The notes beneath the pieces were generated by a model, which was not told where the DNA came from, did not search any database, and saw only the letters and a list, made by a program, of their open reading frames with translations. The position numbers were made by a program, and so were the translations under genes. Shown one piece after another: positions 22,629 through 33,788 of a stretch of DNA of 64,000 nucleotides (within the stretch, counting starts at the first letter, position 1; each line of letters starts with the position of its first letter). The stretch spans positions 372,001 to 436,000 of the forward strand of contig JAHLKG010000009.1 in assembly GCA_025526995.1 (NCBI GenBank), read 5' to 3'. Source of the stretch: Powellomyces hirtus (taxonomy: Eukaryota > Chytridiomycota > Chytridiomycetes > Spizellomycetales > Powellomycetaceae).

Positions 22629-23935
22629 CTAAAACGCGTCCTTCATAGCTCTGAGCGCACCCATAACTTTGACCGGATCGGCATCCGGACTGAACCCGAC
22701 TTTTTTTTTAATCTCTGCCGAGTTACAGCGCATGAATGGGTTGAACTGCTTTTCGGCGCCAATGGTGGACGGGACTGTGCAGGGGTGGCTGGTGCACCAG
22801 TCGAGTTTGGAGTGGATGGCCGGGTTGCTGGGCTCGACGTGCGCGGCGAATTTGAGGTTTGACTACGGGACTTTTGGGTGAGGAGTTGTGTGTGGATTAT
22901 GAGGAGGAGAATGGCTTACCTTTGTGTATTCGTGTCCGCAGTACACGGCGGTGTCGTCAGGCAGCTTCCCAAGCACATTGTGCAAAGAATTATACATCTG
23001 CTCCGGGGTTCCTTCAAAGAACCTCCCGCAACTTGAACCAAAAACATCAAACAGCACCCATTTAGCATTTCATCCCGCCACAATTTTCTCCCCGAACCAC
23101 TTTTGCAACCCCCCCCCCCCCCCCCCCCCCACATTTACCCGGCAACAAACAACGTATCCCCCGTAAACACGGCCCTCTCGCGCGTCTCTCCATCCACGAC
23201 ATAATAACTCACACTCCCGCGCGTGTGGCAGACGGTGTACAGCGGGGTGATGGTCAATGCGCCGATCGTGAAAGTGGCGCCGTCGCGGACCTGCGTCGTG
23301 AGGGCGGGGATCCGCGCGTCCCCGCCGTACACGGGCACGCTGGCGTGCGTGGAGATGAAGCGCGAGTTGCCGCCCGCATGGTCCGCGTGGTGGTGCTAGT
23401 GTGATGGTGGAGGAAACGTTTGTGTTAATGAGGTCGGGTTGATGTGGCGGGGGTGTTTGGGGACTCTTTTGTGCTTACGGTTGTTAGAAGACCTTTGATG
23501 TCGACATTCTCTTTGGCAATCACTGGTAATACTTTATGTGGTTCGACTGGCGCACGAAAAAAGGCAAGACATTGAAGCAACTGTTCTCACACAGTTGACC
23601 GTTCCTCTAACCCACTCTCCACCACCCTTCCGCGTAACATACCTGGGTCAACCACAAACCCCTACAAAGTTCACAAAAGCAAAACACATCATCAGTAAGT
23701 CATCAGGCTGCTAGATAGGAGTGGATTTGTGTGGATAGGGGCGCGATTTCGTACGAACAGAAGAAGAATTGTCGCTGACGAGATAAGCATAGTTGTCGGA
23801 CAGACAAGGGATGGGCGTCACGCGCATGGTGGATGGAATGGACGAGGATATATTAGCGGTGGCGTGCGTTGGTCGTTGGCAGTAATAAGTAGAGAGAGTA
23901 CGACGGAAGGATAGTGAGCTTTGGCGTAGAAGCAT
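22629..23935 (-). CDS. Hydroxyacylglutathione hydrolase (glyoxalase II)
   Basis: Six exons on the minus strand (23935-23759, 23661-23643, 23546-23479, 23395-23139, 23031-22920, 22862-22629) give 288 residues. The metallo-beta-lactamase metal motif HHHADH is at residues 89-94. [16 protein letters not shown] and YCGHEYT carry the remaining ligands. The enzyme hydrolyses S-D-lactoylglutathione to D-lactate and glutathione, completing methylglyoxal detoxification. The first Met gives an Arg/Ser-rich presequence ([20 protein letters not shown]) typical of mitochondrial import. A second in-frame Met at 23827 (MRVTPIP) would make the cytosolic form directly. The fourth intron carries a 22-nt homopolymer. 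Confidence 0.93.
23109..23130. repeat. 22-nt C homopolymer inside a glyoxalase II intron
   Basis: A pure run of about 22 C on the plus strand (G on the coding strand), starting 8 nt inside the fourth intron donor. Its length is likely to be unstable and may be mis-called in the assembly. Confidence 0.85.
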
Positions 23936-24276
23936 AATGTCCAAGGGGAAGGTGGGAGGTTTTCCAGCAATTGTCAGCAACCTTCTCGTGCTGCCCGTCG
24001 CGGGTTCAAGTGAGGCTTGGTCAAAAAGCCACGTTTGGGACGCGTCATTGGCGTCATCGCTTTTGAACCAACCCTTATTTACCACTGCAATCCACCATCA
24101 CATATTCGACCCTGACCTCCTCACCAGATGTGTCAACCTTTTATTATAGTACAGATGGAGAATGGCAAATTCTTGTGGTATTGATTTCAGAAATGACGAT
24201 ATGCAGACATTGTGACATAGGCGGTAAATACAAGACGTACAAAACTATAGCCGCAATCAGACACAAAGAGCCATCT
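23936..24276. other. Glyoxalase II promoter region
   Basis: About 340 bp between the BAP31-like stop and the glyoxalase II start, both on the minus strand. No gene is seen. Confidence 0.4.
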
Positions 24277-25165
24277 TTAATCCAGGCTGGTTTCAACGTT
24301 TGTTCCACGCTTGCGGAGCGCCTCAGCAGCCTTGACGTCCGACCCGATGACCGTCTCAGTTGCAGGAAGAACAGCGGTGGTGGTGGTGGTGGTGGTGCTG
24401 CCGGATTTGGGCAGCGCATTTTTGGAGGTGGCGGCGGCAAGACCGCTCATGGATTCGACCTGACGCGTCAGCAGACGAACCTTGCTGGTCTGTTCGGCAA
24501 TTTGTTCTTGGTAGGTGAGCTGGAGGTACACGTCGCGGACGCGACGGTAGTCAACCCTGCATGCGCGAGAATAGGTTAGCAAAAAAAAGTTGTTGGAGGT
24601 TCCAAAACAGTTCTAGGGGCGCAAACTTACAGAATCATAAAAATAGCAAACAGAGATAGGTAGAGGTTTCGCTGTGTGTAGAACAATCGGGCTTTTGCCT
24701 GCAATTCACCTATTATGCGTAAGATCCAAAACATCAGAAATACACATCACAGATCAGCGGGGCGACCCCAAGAGAAACGTACTGAGAGGGTTGTTGTCCA
24801 GGTGGTGGTGGTGGGTTCCAGCAACATCCTTATGCAACACGCCAGTCTCATTTTCCATTCTGTACAGTCTTGATACGGTGTCCAAAAAGACACCGGCGAC
24901 CACAAAGAAAACGATTCGGGCTGTCCACACAACTGGTTCGGACTGAGTCAGCTTTGAGATGGAGTTCATGATTCGCTTGCGGCTATCGTGATGCCAACCG
25001 TCAATTTTTGTCAGTTTGTTGTAATATTTCGAAAAAGCATGAATGAGTCACTGTAGCAAACACTTACGTAGGGATTGGCACAAAGCTCAACGGGACCAGA
25101 GTTGAAACGTAGAGAATAAGCTCTCCAATAAGGAGATAATATACGAGTTGGTTAAAGAGAGACAT
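24277..25165 (-). CDS. BAP31/Yet-like endoplasmic reticulum membrane protein
   Basis: Four exons on the minus strand (25165-25068, 24982-24783, 24709-24631, 24556-24277) encode 218 residues. Membrane segments lie at ~5-28 (YYLLIGELILYVSTLVPLSF), ~50-65 (WTARIVFFVVAGVFLDTVSR) and in exon 3 (NLYLSLFAIFMIL). This is the three-helix Bap31 layout with the family phrase RLFYTQRNLYLS. A coiled coil follows (YQEQIAEQTSKVRLLTRQVE). A Thr run from a GGT repeat and a tail ending ETSLD complete it. The KKXX retrieval signal of animal BAP31 is absent. The family assists ER export and quality control of membrane proteins. It is divergent from the TSR2 gene. Confidence 0.83.
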
Positions 25166-25586
25166 TGTGTTCGTAGGCGTTGCCTGAAAATCAGAGGGGT
25201 TCTGTCTAGGAAAGATAGATGGCGGAATGAATAATGTCGACGATGCCAAGCAAGCAGAGCAGAGAAAGGTCACCGATTGAGAAACGACGTCAACGTGGCA
25301 AATCAAGGATAAGCTTAGTTGGTCTCTTTTTGTGGTTCAGCAACCGCACGCGCCTGACGCTTTGTTTTCTTTTTTGTTTTTTTTTTTTTGTTTCTGTGTT
25401 CTCCTCCATTCCGACGTCGATAACGAAAGGAAGACGCACATACTTCTCTGACCGCTTCACACCATACGCAACTGCTGTGGTCTTCCTGCACGGATATAGC
25501 CTTCGTCTGCCGTTCTCTCTCGGATTCCTAGTCCATTGCCCATAACCGAACTCCCACTCACTACCTACACACCACATTTCCGCACC
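25166..25586. promoter_or_regulatory. Shared divergent promoter region
   Basis: 421 bp between the BAP31-like and TSR2 starts. It contains a T-rich run at 25368-25391 and no coding feature. Confidence 0.45.
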
Positions 25587-26198
25587 ATGACTTCTCAACC
25601 ATCTCAAATACCGCCCGAAATCCAAGCTGCTCGCTGGGCCGGGTTCCGCGAAAGCATCCAATACGTTCTAAAAGGCTGGACGGGTCTCCAAATAGCCATC
25701 GACGCCCAAATGGCCGGCCACTACACTGCGCAAACCTCGCAAGAACTCTTTGAACACATGTCGGCGTTTTTCCAACAATACGGCCTCGAAGTGATGCCGC
25801 ACGAAATCGCCCAGAACCTCGAAGCATATTTCGACGAAGTCTTCCACGCCAACCTCGACGATGGCAGTCCGAATCAGATTGGAGAAAAATTGTGTCGACT
25901 GTACAAAGAGATTATGGTCGATGGGAGAACCGAGACGTTCGAAGCAGTTAAAGCGACGGCGAATAGGGCTAATGGTGTCGCGGGAGCCTCTGTACGCGCC
26001 GGTGACGATGATAGTAGTGATGACGACGAAAGCAGCGATGAGGAAATCGTGGGCCCTGAAGCGTCCTCCTCCTCCTCCTCCACGGAACCGATGCAGGTGG
26101 ACGCTGTGTCAGCGGAACCAAGACAGCGGAGACCGGAACCCGTTGTTGACGAGGACGGGTTTGAAATAGTCCAGAAGAAGGGACGGCGGAGAAATTGA
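25587..26198 (+). CDS. Pre-rRNA processing protein Tsr2
   Basis: One exon, 203 residues, starting at the ATG in context CCGCACCATGAC. The N-terminal half is the WGG/Tsr2 domain, including KGWTGLQIAIDAQMAGHYT and the helix ending LEAYFDEVFHANLDDGS. An acidic Asp/Ser/Glu linker and the conserved C-terminal DEDGFEIVQKKGRRR follow. Tsr2 escorts ribosomal protein eS26 to the pre-40S particle and is needed for 20S pre-rRNA cleavage. The length and end motif are standard for the family. Confidence 0.92.
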   Translation: MTSQPSQIPPEIQAARWAGFRESIQYVLKGWTGLQIAIDAQMAGHYTAQTSQELFEHMSAFFQQYGLEVMPHEIAQNLEAYFDEVFHANLDDGSPNQIGEKLCRLYKEIMVDGRTETFEAVKATANRANGVAGASVRAGDDDSSDDDESSDEEIVGPEASSSSSSTEPMQVDAVSAEPRQRRPEPVVDEDGFEIVQKKGRRRN

Positions 26199-27102
26199 TC
26201 TCGTCAATCGAGTTTGATAAGTTAGCGCTGCTGTTAGGAAATCTAGATGTGTGACTTCTGGCAATATTATGTATACAAGTTTTTTGTTCTCCTTTTCCAT
26301 AACGCCAATTCTGGTGTCCATGCCTTACACGTGTACCAATCCTAAGCATCCCTGACTTTGTGTTTGTCTACTGCACAACCTGCATAACAAGCATTCACAA
26401 ACCAAGTCTCGTACGGAACTCTTGGTATGCAGCCGTCGACACGGGTAGACCTGTGTTCTGTGTAAGCTTGTGAGATTCAACGCCTCCGTCCCGATATCCA
26501 ACGCCGCCTTCCCACCTCACGTACCATTACGCAGATACCGTACGTACAACTTTCACTTAGAGGGCGCTCATTATCATCGCAGGACAAAGGTGAACATGGA
26601 TTGGTCATGGTAGAAAATCTCAAGTGGGTGCGCTTTCCCGCGACTTCTTCTCATCAGGCTGAATGGCAAATGCAGGCTACGGAAAAGAGCCAACAGGATT
26701 TTCGCCAAAGAAAGATGGGCCTCATGTTCCGAACCTGAAGCTCTGAGGTCATAAGCTGGCAGCACAATGATATTCCCCAACCAACCTCATCAAACCAACT
26801 TGGACATTGTAGGTCAAGCGGATGAAGAAGAGAAGCAACTTAGCCATATCAGCTAGAACTTCATTGGGAGCACTTTTACGAGATGCGGCGACAGACAGCA
26901 TGGTAGGCATGAGAGTATCATCTCACTTCAAAGTTGAGGGTGTAAGATTTGCAGGTGACGTTCACTGCGCCACATACGCACTGCGCCTCACATGTGAGAC
27001 ACGCGCTCTTTCGAACATGCACCATCGTCCAATTTCGACAAGTGGATACGAGGGCGCAGAGCCATAAAAATACACAAAAGGACAGTTATCTCCGGCCTGG
27101 AA
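26199..27102. other. Convergent intergenic region
   Basis: About 900 bp between the TSR2 and APC2 stops. Only short overlapping frames and no family motif are seen. Confidence 0.5.
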
Positions 27103-30100
27103 TCACACGCGAACACTGTATTTCCCATTCATAGCCAACGCCAGCATCCCTTCCGCAACCATGTGATCCAGCATCTTTTGCAAGTCAGCCATCGGATGGC
27201 TGAACTGAAAAAACATGGCCAGGATGCTCTGGATCTTTTCGGCGTTTTGAGCACCTTGATTGGTCAAGAGGGCCACAATCATGGGCTGGAACTTGCTCCG
27301 CATTTCGGCCTCTTCTTTGGCGCGGGCGCGCTCTTCTTCGCTTTTGCGGGCTCCATGGATGATGGATGTCGAGCCTACAATGATTGGAGGCTCCAAGTTG
27401 AGTTTCGTGTAAAAGGCGCGAGTACGGACAGCGAGTTCATACCTCCGCTACCGCTGGCATCAGGATCCAGAGTTTCCACCACTTCCCAACAATCCAGGCT
27501 GACCTCTTTCAGAACGCTGTGTCCTATCCACAATTGAACACAGTCTCGGATGTCCTCCTCGAAATCAGAAGAGCTGCCTTGCGATCTCAGATCTTCCACA
27601 ATGTCTCCAATAGATGACGTCCCGTTTCGCGACTCCGCGCCGAAATGATAAATGACGGCTGCCTGCAGCTCAGTCACGGTATAGGTTTTGCAGCGGCCAT
27701 CCCCCATTTCGAGTTCGACCTCTACCAACCCGGCGTTGGGCTTCCACTTCAATTTCCGATTTGGCTTTTGTTCTTGAAACTGTTTGGCATACGCGGCCTG
27801 GGCGCTGTCAAGGGCGGTTAGAAAGATAGCAGACCAGTTCTGAGAGATACAACGGGAACACGAGTGGAGGCTTACCTGCTAATGTTGGGGAAAGGAATGC
27901 GGAACTCACAAGTGTTGATCGTCGGCCAGAAGAGGTGTGAAATAGTCGTGACGTGGAACATGTCCTGAAGCGACAGTATCAATACTATTGCACGAGATGT
28001 TGTGGACACCCTGACGAACAGACATACCTCCTCAGGCTCGAGTTCAATGGCTCTGCTGGCAGCTAAGCTGCCTTCGCGGATATGCTTGTGCAACCGTCTT
28101 GACACGGCCATATCCAGCAACATGACTTCGCATTGATGGAAGCTAGCCTCGCCGAACCGGATTTTCAGCAGCTCAAGTTCCATAGTCTGCCATCATGTGG
28201 AAAGAGCGTCAGCAAAGGAAAACATTTCTATAAACAATTTAGTTTGGGTACCTCTTGCTCCGTGTCGTAACCCGTCTTATGTAGAAGACTTTCCAGCAAG
28301 ATTTTATGAAACTCGTTGACAAAGACTTCTTTGTTCTCAAATACGCTAATGAGCCGCGTGATGATATCTACATTCCGTTCCTGTCGAGAGCCAACTAGAA
28401 CGAGATGTAATCCGATTGCGTTCCGTTCATAAATTAAGGAGTCTACAAAAGCACGTACCGGCATCAATCGGTTCAGGGTTCCAATCAGCGCTATCGTCGA
28501 AATCTTCATCATCCACACAATTATCCGGTTCCCGCATCGCTTCTGCTAGTTCGCTGTTTTGATCCAACATCCGAGTCAGAATATGCTTGACTGTATCTGG
28601 GCGGCGCCTGTGGAAACCGATATGCTGACAGTCAGCGTTTGCCGTGCCGTATCGGCCCTGATAACGTGCATACCGCAGATACTGCTTCATCGGCTCTATC
28701 GTCCTGAGTAACAGATTGGAACTTGGATCAAGCAATCTTAAACAGTTCTCGGTTGCGATGAAGAGACTGACGATGTCCTCGGTTGCCACACCAGCGTGTA
28801 AGATTCGGGCTTCGAGCCTGCGATGCAAGTAAGCAAGCTCTTCGATGATAGTCCTAGTTCGAGCCACGTCCATTTGCTGTGCTTACACTGTTTTTAGACT
28901 TTCAACAAGCTCGTCTTTCTGGACTGAGGTTTTGAGGCAATCCTGCCACAACAACGTGTGTCAGGTCATGCTATATTTTGTAGTGCATTCTCTCCGTTAA
29001 GCACCTTCAAGTCCAACAGAGCAGGCGCTGGAAGGGTATCGATGGCATCTCTTATCAGATCGAACATTTCTGATATTCTGAACCATGAAACATCAGTAAT
29101 GGGCAGATTCAGAAGACTAAACCGCGTCGGTATATAGTTACCGCATTGAGCAGAACCCTTGATATGTCGACATCCGTAGAACGTGAGACCAATCAAACGT
29201 TGGAATAGCTAAACAGCCATCAGTACAATCCTGCCACGTTAGCAAACCCCATTGATAGAAATGCTGTACCTTGTCGATGTGAAGCGTCAACTTCACTAGT
29301 AGTATCGATTGCAGACAACCAATTGTCGGACACGCGGCATGTGACCCATTCCAAACAATCGTTGAGGTGCCTCTCCTCGTATTCTCCCCTGCATTCTTCT
29401 ACTCTTTCCTTGATAGTCTTCTTCGCGGTTGCCAGAATGGCCGTCCTAGCTTCTTCGTACAAGCCGATGTTCTTCAAGTTCTCGACTAATACGCGCACTT
29501 CTGCCATATGCGAGGCTCTCGCTTGTTGTGAATCTACTTTCAGTTGTTGAGTGTCTTGAACCACATGAGAACCGATGGTGCCAGCATACCGCTGTCGGAC
29601 CCAAACTTCGAAGACTTCTCCAGACTGTAGTCGAGAACCCGTTGAGTGACTTCAGCAAAACAGGGTGGTAGCATGGTGCGTACGGCCCCTTCGAAAAAGT
29701 TTCGGCTTTGCTTTTCAAACGAAGTTCTACAGACCACGTTAGGATGCGCTCCGGACCTTCAACTCCCGATGTTGAACGTACCCGAGCATCAACAGGGCGC
29801 TGCCAAACGCGTAATGATTAAGCAATCCAGATAGATCTCCCACGAGATGACTATATCGATCCCAGCACCAGTCATCGTCAAGGCCAGGAGTACCTTGTGA
29901 CTGTAGGATTGGAGTCATTCAATTCTCAGTACTCCACACACATCGATATGCTCACTGCGTACCCCATATTCTGAAGAAAAGGCTTCGAACATACGCCTAA
30001 CAACTCCATCGCAATGGCTTTCAAGAATATCTGTAGTAAACATTCAGGCAAAATCCGCAATCGGTATGAGATGGGCAATGGCCTAGTTAACAGTCCCTCA

Positions 30101-30577
30101 CCCTGATACACAGTTCGAGCGTGTGTTGGCAGCCCTCTTTCTGTCAAGTAGGTGACATCGGGGAGAGCAAGTAACACTAGTTGCGCAAAAGAAGTAAGCT
30201 GCACTGTTCAATTCAAATCCGTAAGGAGGGCACGCCATATTCTCACGGGTTTCCTGCGGACACTTGGGCCAAGCCACCACGTAAGAACTTATCGCGTGGG
30301 TTAGTTGTTCCAGCCTCTGCGTTGACGGCAACTCTGGATATTAGAGCTGATGTCGCTGCAATCCATGCAATCATAATTCGCTTGAAATCCGTACCGATAT
30401 CAGTTCAGTCGTTATGAAATCGAACAGGTTCTCTCCCACCGACTCTGGCGTTGTCGCTTGCAGGTCATGCGGATATATTGGTGGCGTGACTGCAACTGGG
30501 ACTTCTGTTACTTCCACAGCACGGTCCCAGTCCATGTCCGTGTTAGTTTTCTGCCGTTTTCTAGGATGTTGTGTCAT
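27103..30577 (-). CDS. Anaphase-promoting complex subunit 2 (cullin APC2)
   Basis: A long multi-exon minus-strand gene. The ATG is at 30577 (MTQHPRKRQKTN). Early exons are 30577-30395, 30331-30247, then one starting at 30203. The middle matches the APC2 cullin repeat (ILHAGVATEDIVSLFIATEN, EPMKQYLRYAR). The cullin-homology part includes FHQCEVMLLDMAVSRRLHKH, FWPTINTCEF, KWKPNAGLVEVELEM and LQAAVIYHF. The last exon (up to 27396) is the APC2 winged helix (QSILAMFFQF...LQKMLDHMVAEG) ending at 27103. With Apc11 it forms the catalytic core of the APC/C ubiquitin ligase that drives mitotic exit. The exon count is high and I have not fixed every boundary between 30150 and 27800. Confidence 0.85.
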
Positions 30578-30939
30578 TGCGGTTGTGCAATTCCGTGATG
30601 GATCGCTTTGAGAAACGACGACTTGCATTGTTGAATGAACTGCATAGCCACAAAGGTGGCTTACACCATCTCGATCGCGTGTTGAACGACGGAGATCATG
30701 TGCCAGTAAGGTTTGCCATTTCGTTTTTGAAAGAAAGCGGATATGTCGCAGAACAAGGGCATACAAAGAAACTACATTTGATAACATCAGCGGCGAGAAT
30801 GGGTCGGATAGAATGAAGGACGATAGCATGTCCAGTTAGCAATCACATGTTATTACTTTCTTACTGGGCTGCCAGTATATACATCAATGGTTTGTGGCGA
30901 CAGTCTTTGGAGTCTAATAGTGCAGATGATTCTGCGAAT
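30578..30939. other. Intergenic region upstream of APC2
   Basis: About 360 bp between APC2 and the PXMP4-like stop. A plus-strand frame starting near 30598 (MDRFEKRRLALLNELHSHKG) looks protein-like but is short, has no supported continuation and lies in the APC2 promoter, so I do not annotate it as a gene. Confidence 0.4.
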
Positions 30940-31806
30940 CTATCGGTTGTGCCAAAGGAAGTTCTTGAAGGTGTCGAAAATCTCAGAGTCATTGTATAGA
31001 TATTGCATGGACGCTTGGAGGGAGTTCTGTAGCGTATCGCGGTTATGGCGAAACAACCACATGACAATACCTGTACAGCAGGAAGTGATTAGCGACATCA
31101 TACGTGCCATATGGTCAAAGAACCAAGTCACTCACCCCACACGAGCGCAGCAAACACCGGGAAAGTGTTCTCTGGTGCAGGTACAATCTCATTCTTAACC
31201 GCAAGCTTGGCCATTCCAATCATGATGCGAGAGAAAAGATATAGCACAATCTATATCCCAATGTCAGCGTACTCATCCAGTGATATCGCAAAAGTACCAA
31301 AGCTTACTTGGTTGTTGACGTTGTTGTTCTTTCCGAAGACAATGTAGCCTCCGATAACTCCAGCGAGGAATGAGTCCACGTTGTGCTCTTTGCCCTTCAC
31401 ATTTCTCTGAACAGCCATCAAGGTCTTGTAAATAGTAACAAAGAACGCAAGGTTTCGGCTGTGCTGGTATGTTGCTCGCATAATAAATCGCATCTTATCC
31501 TTCGCACTGAGGATTTATCAATTGATGCATCGTAAGGAGGACATAAGATATACAATGACGAGCAAATAGCAAGGAACGTTACCTGCCCGTGCGGAAGAGA
31601 AGCGTCATAACAAGCGCATGAGGAAACCTGACCTTGGCACCTACAGGAGTGAGCTAGGTTAGGCCATAACTGTCGCATCTAGTACATCCAGCATCCAAAA
31701 AGTATCTCTAACCGTAAACGGCTCCATTGCGGAATCCTTTTATAATGGACAGGATATCGTGGTGCTGGCCTGAAGCCAGCAGGGCGTTGAAAGAGTCTAA
31801 AACCAT
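30940..31806 (-). CDS. Peroxisomal membrane protein 4 (PXMP4/PMP24, Tim17-related)
   Basis: Five exons on the minus strand (31806-31713, 31640-31583, 31506-31308, 31250-31136, 31070-30940) encode 198 residues. Conserved blocks are IIKGFRNGAVYGAKVRFPHA, ATYQHSRNLAFFVTIYK, LAGVIGGYIVFGKNNNVNNQ, LYLFSRIMIGMAKLAV and WLFRHNRDTLQNSLQASM. These follow PXMP4 from end to end. The protein is an integral peroxisomal membrane protein with a Tim17-like fold and an unclear transport role. The first donor is GTTAGA, which is weak, but the joined protein matches the family. It is divergent from the kinesin gene. Confidence 0.92.
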
Positions 31807-32161
31807 GGTCGCTTGTTTAACTGTTACCGGAGAGATGCTAAGAAGTCTTCAACCCTTTGCTGTCTTCAGTTAAGACTAGCCGAACGGGTAGTCTGTGTCG
31901 TGGATGCGTGGAGGTAGCAGAGGGTCAGGATGGGCCGTTGTTTACAAGCCAGCCTCGTTCCGTCACGTTCCGCTTCGGCAAGACGCGCGTGTGGAGCCGC
32001 GACAGTGCGTCTTTTCGGACACGATCTTGGATTGCACAACAAGAATTTACATCCGGAATTTCAGTGCCTGACAGTGGCCACGATCCCCTTGCACGCTCTC
32101 ACAACGCCCGTCACTTCAGCAAGTGCAGAAGCGGCTTTTATATTCACTTTGTTCGATAGAC
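31807..32161. promoter_or_regulatory. Shared divergent promoter region
   Basis: 355 bp between the PXMP4-like and kinesin-10 starts. No gene is seen. Confidence 0.45.
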
Positions 32162-33703
32162 ATGGAACCCGGGCGCATTAGCGATCCCTGCTCACGTCGG
32201 AAAACCGAAGGCTCCTCCCGCGGGAAACAACAAACGCTGAAAGTGCTCGTACGAGTAAGACCAACGAATTCAGCAACTTCCGAAATCGCCGCTACTGTCG
32301 AGAGCGATAAAGTCACCATTCCAAAGCCATTTCACGACAACGCCACCAAAGCATATAGCTTCGATAGAGTTTTTGGATCACAAGCAACGCAGGCCGACGT
32401 GTTTTCGGAGGTGGAAGTTCTGTTAAACGATGTGTTTGAAGGGAGGAATGCAACCGTGTTTGCATATGGGCAAACTGGAAGTGGGAAAACGCACACGATG
32501 AACGCGTATTCTATGGGCGGCAGCGCCAACAATCCAACCATCACACTGTCGAGAAAGGATGCGGGCATCACATATCGCGCGGTTGATTATATCTTTGAAC
32601 ACATCGAACGCTACTCGATCAATGCCACGGTTTACGCTTCGTTCCTGGAAATCTACAATGATGAGGTGTACGACCTTCTTCCGCGGTCAGCGTCAGCAGG
32701 AGAGCTACGGAAGCTCAAAGTGATGACCGCTGGGAGGAAAGTCACGATACAGGGATTATCGGAAGCTCCTGTAACTGATCCAGCAGCGTTCGAGAAGCTT
32801 TTTGCTGTCGCTCTTCGCCAGCGCTCCACGGCAGGGACCAAACTGAATGTGTCATCATCACGATCACATTTCATGGTCCAAATGACAGTACATATCGTCG
32901 GAACCCAGCGAGAACTTACATCCAAATTGTCGCTGATCGATCTGGCAGGATCAGAAGACAACAGATACACGGGAAACGAAGGAGAGCGATTTGAAGAGAG
33001 CCGGCACATCAATGCATCGTTGTTTGCGATTCGATCAGTGGTATCTGCGCTAAAGGAGAACAAGTCGCAAATACCATATCGCAATTCAAAGATTACACAG
33101 CTGTTGTGTGACTCGCTAGGTGGCACTGCTAGTTCGTTGGCAGTGGTGTGCTGTGCTCCCGAACTCGAAAACTTACATCCCACCCACAATTCGCTGGAGT
33201 TCGCAAAAGACTGTTGCTTCATCAAGAATTGCGTTGAAATCAATGAACTCAGAAGAAAGCCACGGATAAGCGACAACAGTGACAAGTCAAAGATACTGGG
33301 CCCGCCATTACGGAAGGAAAAAGAGGCAGCGTCCAAAGCAAACAAGGAGAACGAAGGGATGGATCAGCGCAAAGTTACGATGAAGGATGTGGAGAAGCTC
33401 TTTAGACCTGTCGTTGAGAGTCTGCTCGCTGAACGGGAACGGGAGCTGCAAGCTGCGCAAGCCATGCAAGAAGTCGCTCAACAGAGTCTCGTTGACAATA
33501 TACTGCGAGTGATGAACAATGCAGGACCAAAAGAATTGAAAGCGCTCAAGTTAATCGGTCCTCAGCGGGCGACGAAGATATTAAAAGCGCGCGAAGAGAA
33601 ACCTTTCGAATCAGCACAGGACTTGCTTCGGATAGGATTCTCTGCGGACCTTCTTGGTACCATCTTGCAAGTGAACTTTCAAGTTCCCATCAATTTTTTG
33701 TAA
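32162..33703 (+). CDS. Kinesin-10 motor (KIF22/Kid-like) with C-terminal helix-hairpin-helix
   Basis: Intronless, 513 residues from the ATG at 32162. The motor domain covers residues ~24-365: P-loop GQTGSGKT at 103-110, switch I NVSSSRSH, switch II DLAGSE, and the SLGGTASS/neck region. After a Lys/Glu-rich linker the C-terminus has the DNA-binding helix-hairpin-helix of Kid (PKELKALKLIGPQRATKIL, then FESAQDLLRIGF). Kinesin-10 binds chromosome arms and produces the polar ejection force. Fungal yeasts generally lack it. The lack of introns contrasts with most neighbours. Confidence 0.92.
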   Translation: MEPGRISDPCSRRKTEGSSRGKQQTLKVLVRVRPTNSATSEIAATVESDKVTIPKPFHDNATKAYSFDRVFGSQATQADVFSEVEVLLNDVFEGRNATVFAYGQTGSGKTHTMNAYSMGGSANNPTITLSRKDAGITYRAVDYIFEHIERYSINATVYASFLEIYNDEVYDLLPRSASAGELRKLKVMTAGRKVTIQGLSEAPVTDPAAFEKLFAVALRQRSTAGTKLNVSSSRSHFMVQMTVHIVGTQRELTSKLSLIDLAGSEDNRYTGNEGERFEESRHINASLFAIRSVVSALKENKSQIPYRNSKITQLLCDSLGGTASSLAVVCCAPELENLHPTHNSLEFAKDCCFIKNCVEINELRRKPRISDNSDKSKILGPPLRKEKEAASKANKENEGMDQRKVTMKDVEKLFRPVVESLLAERERELQAAQAMQEVAQQSLVDNILRVMNNAGPKELKALKLIGPQRATKILKAREEKPFESAQDLLRIGFSADLLGTILQVNFQVPINFL

Positions 33704-33788
33704 ATATTTTATTCATTACATGCCTGTGCTATACCCGCAAATGTCACACATGAGTACAGAGACGCCGCTGAACCAACTACTTGATAGC

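Noticed and set aside
30598..30816. Plus-strand frame starting MDRFEKRR in the APC2 promoter
   Set aside because: Short, no supported splice continuation and no family match.
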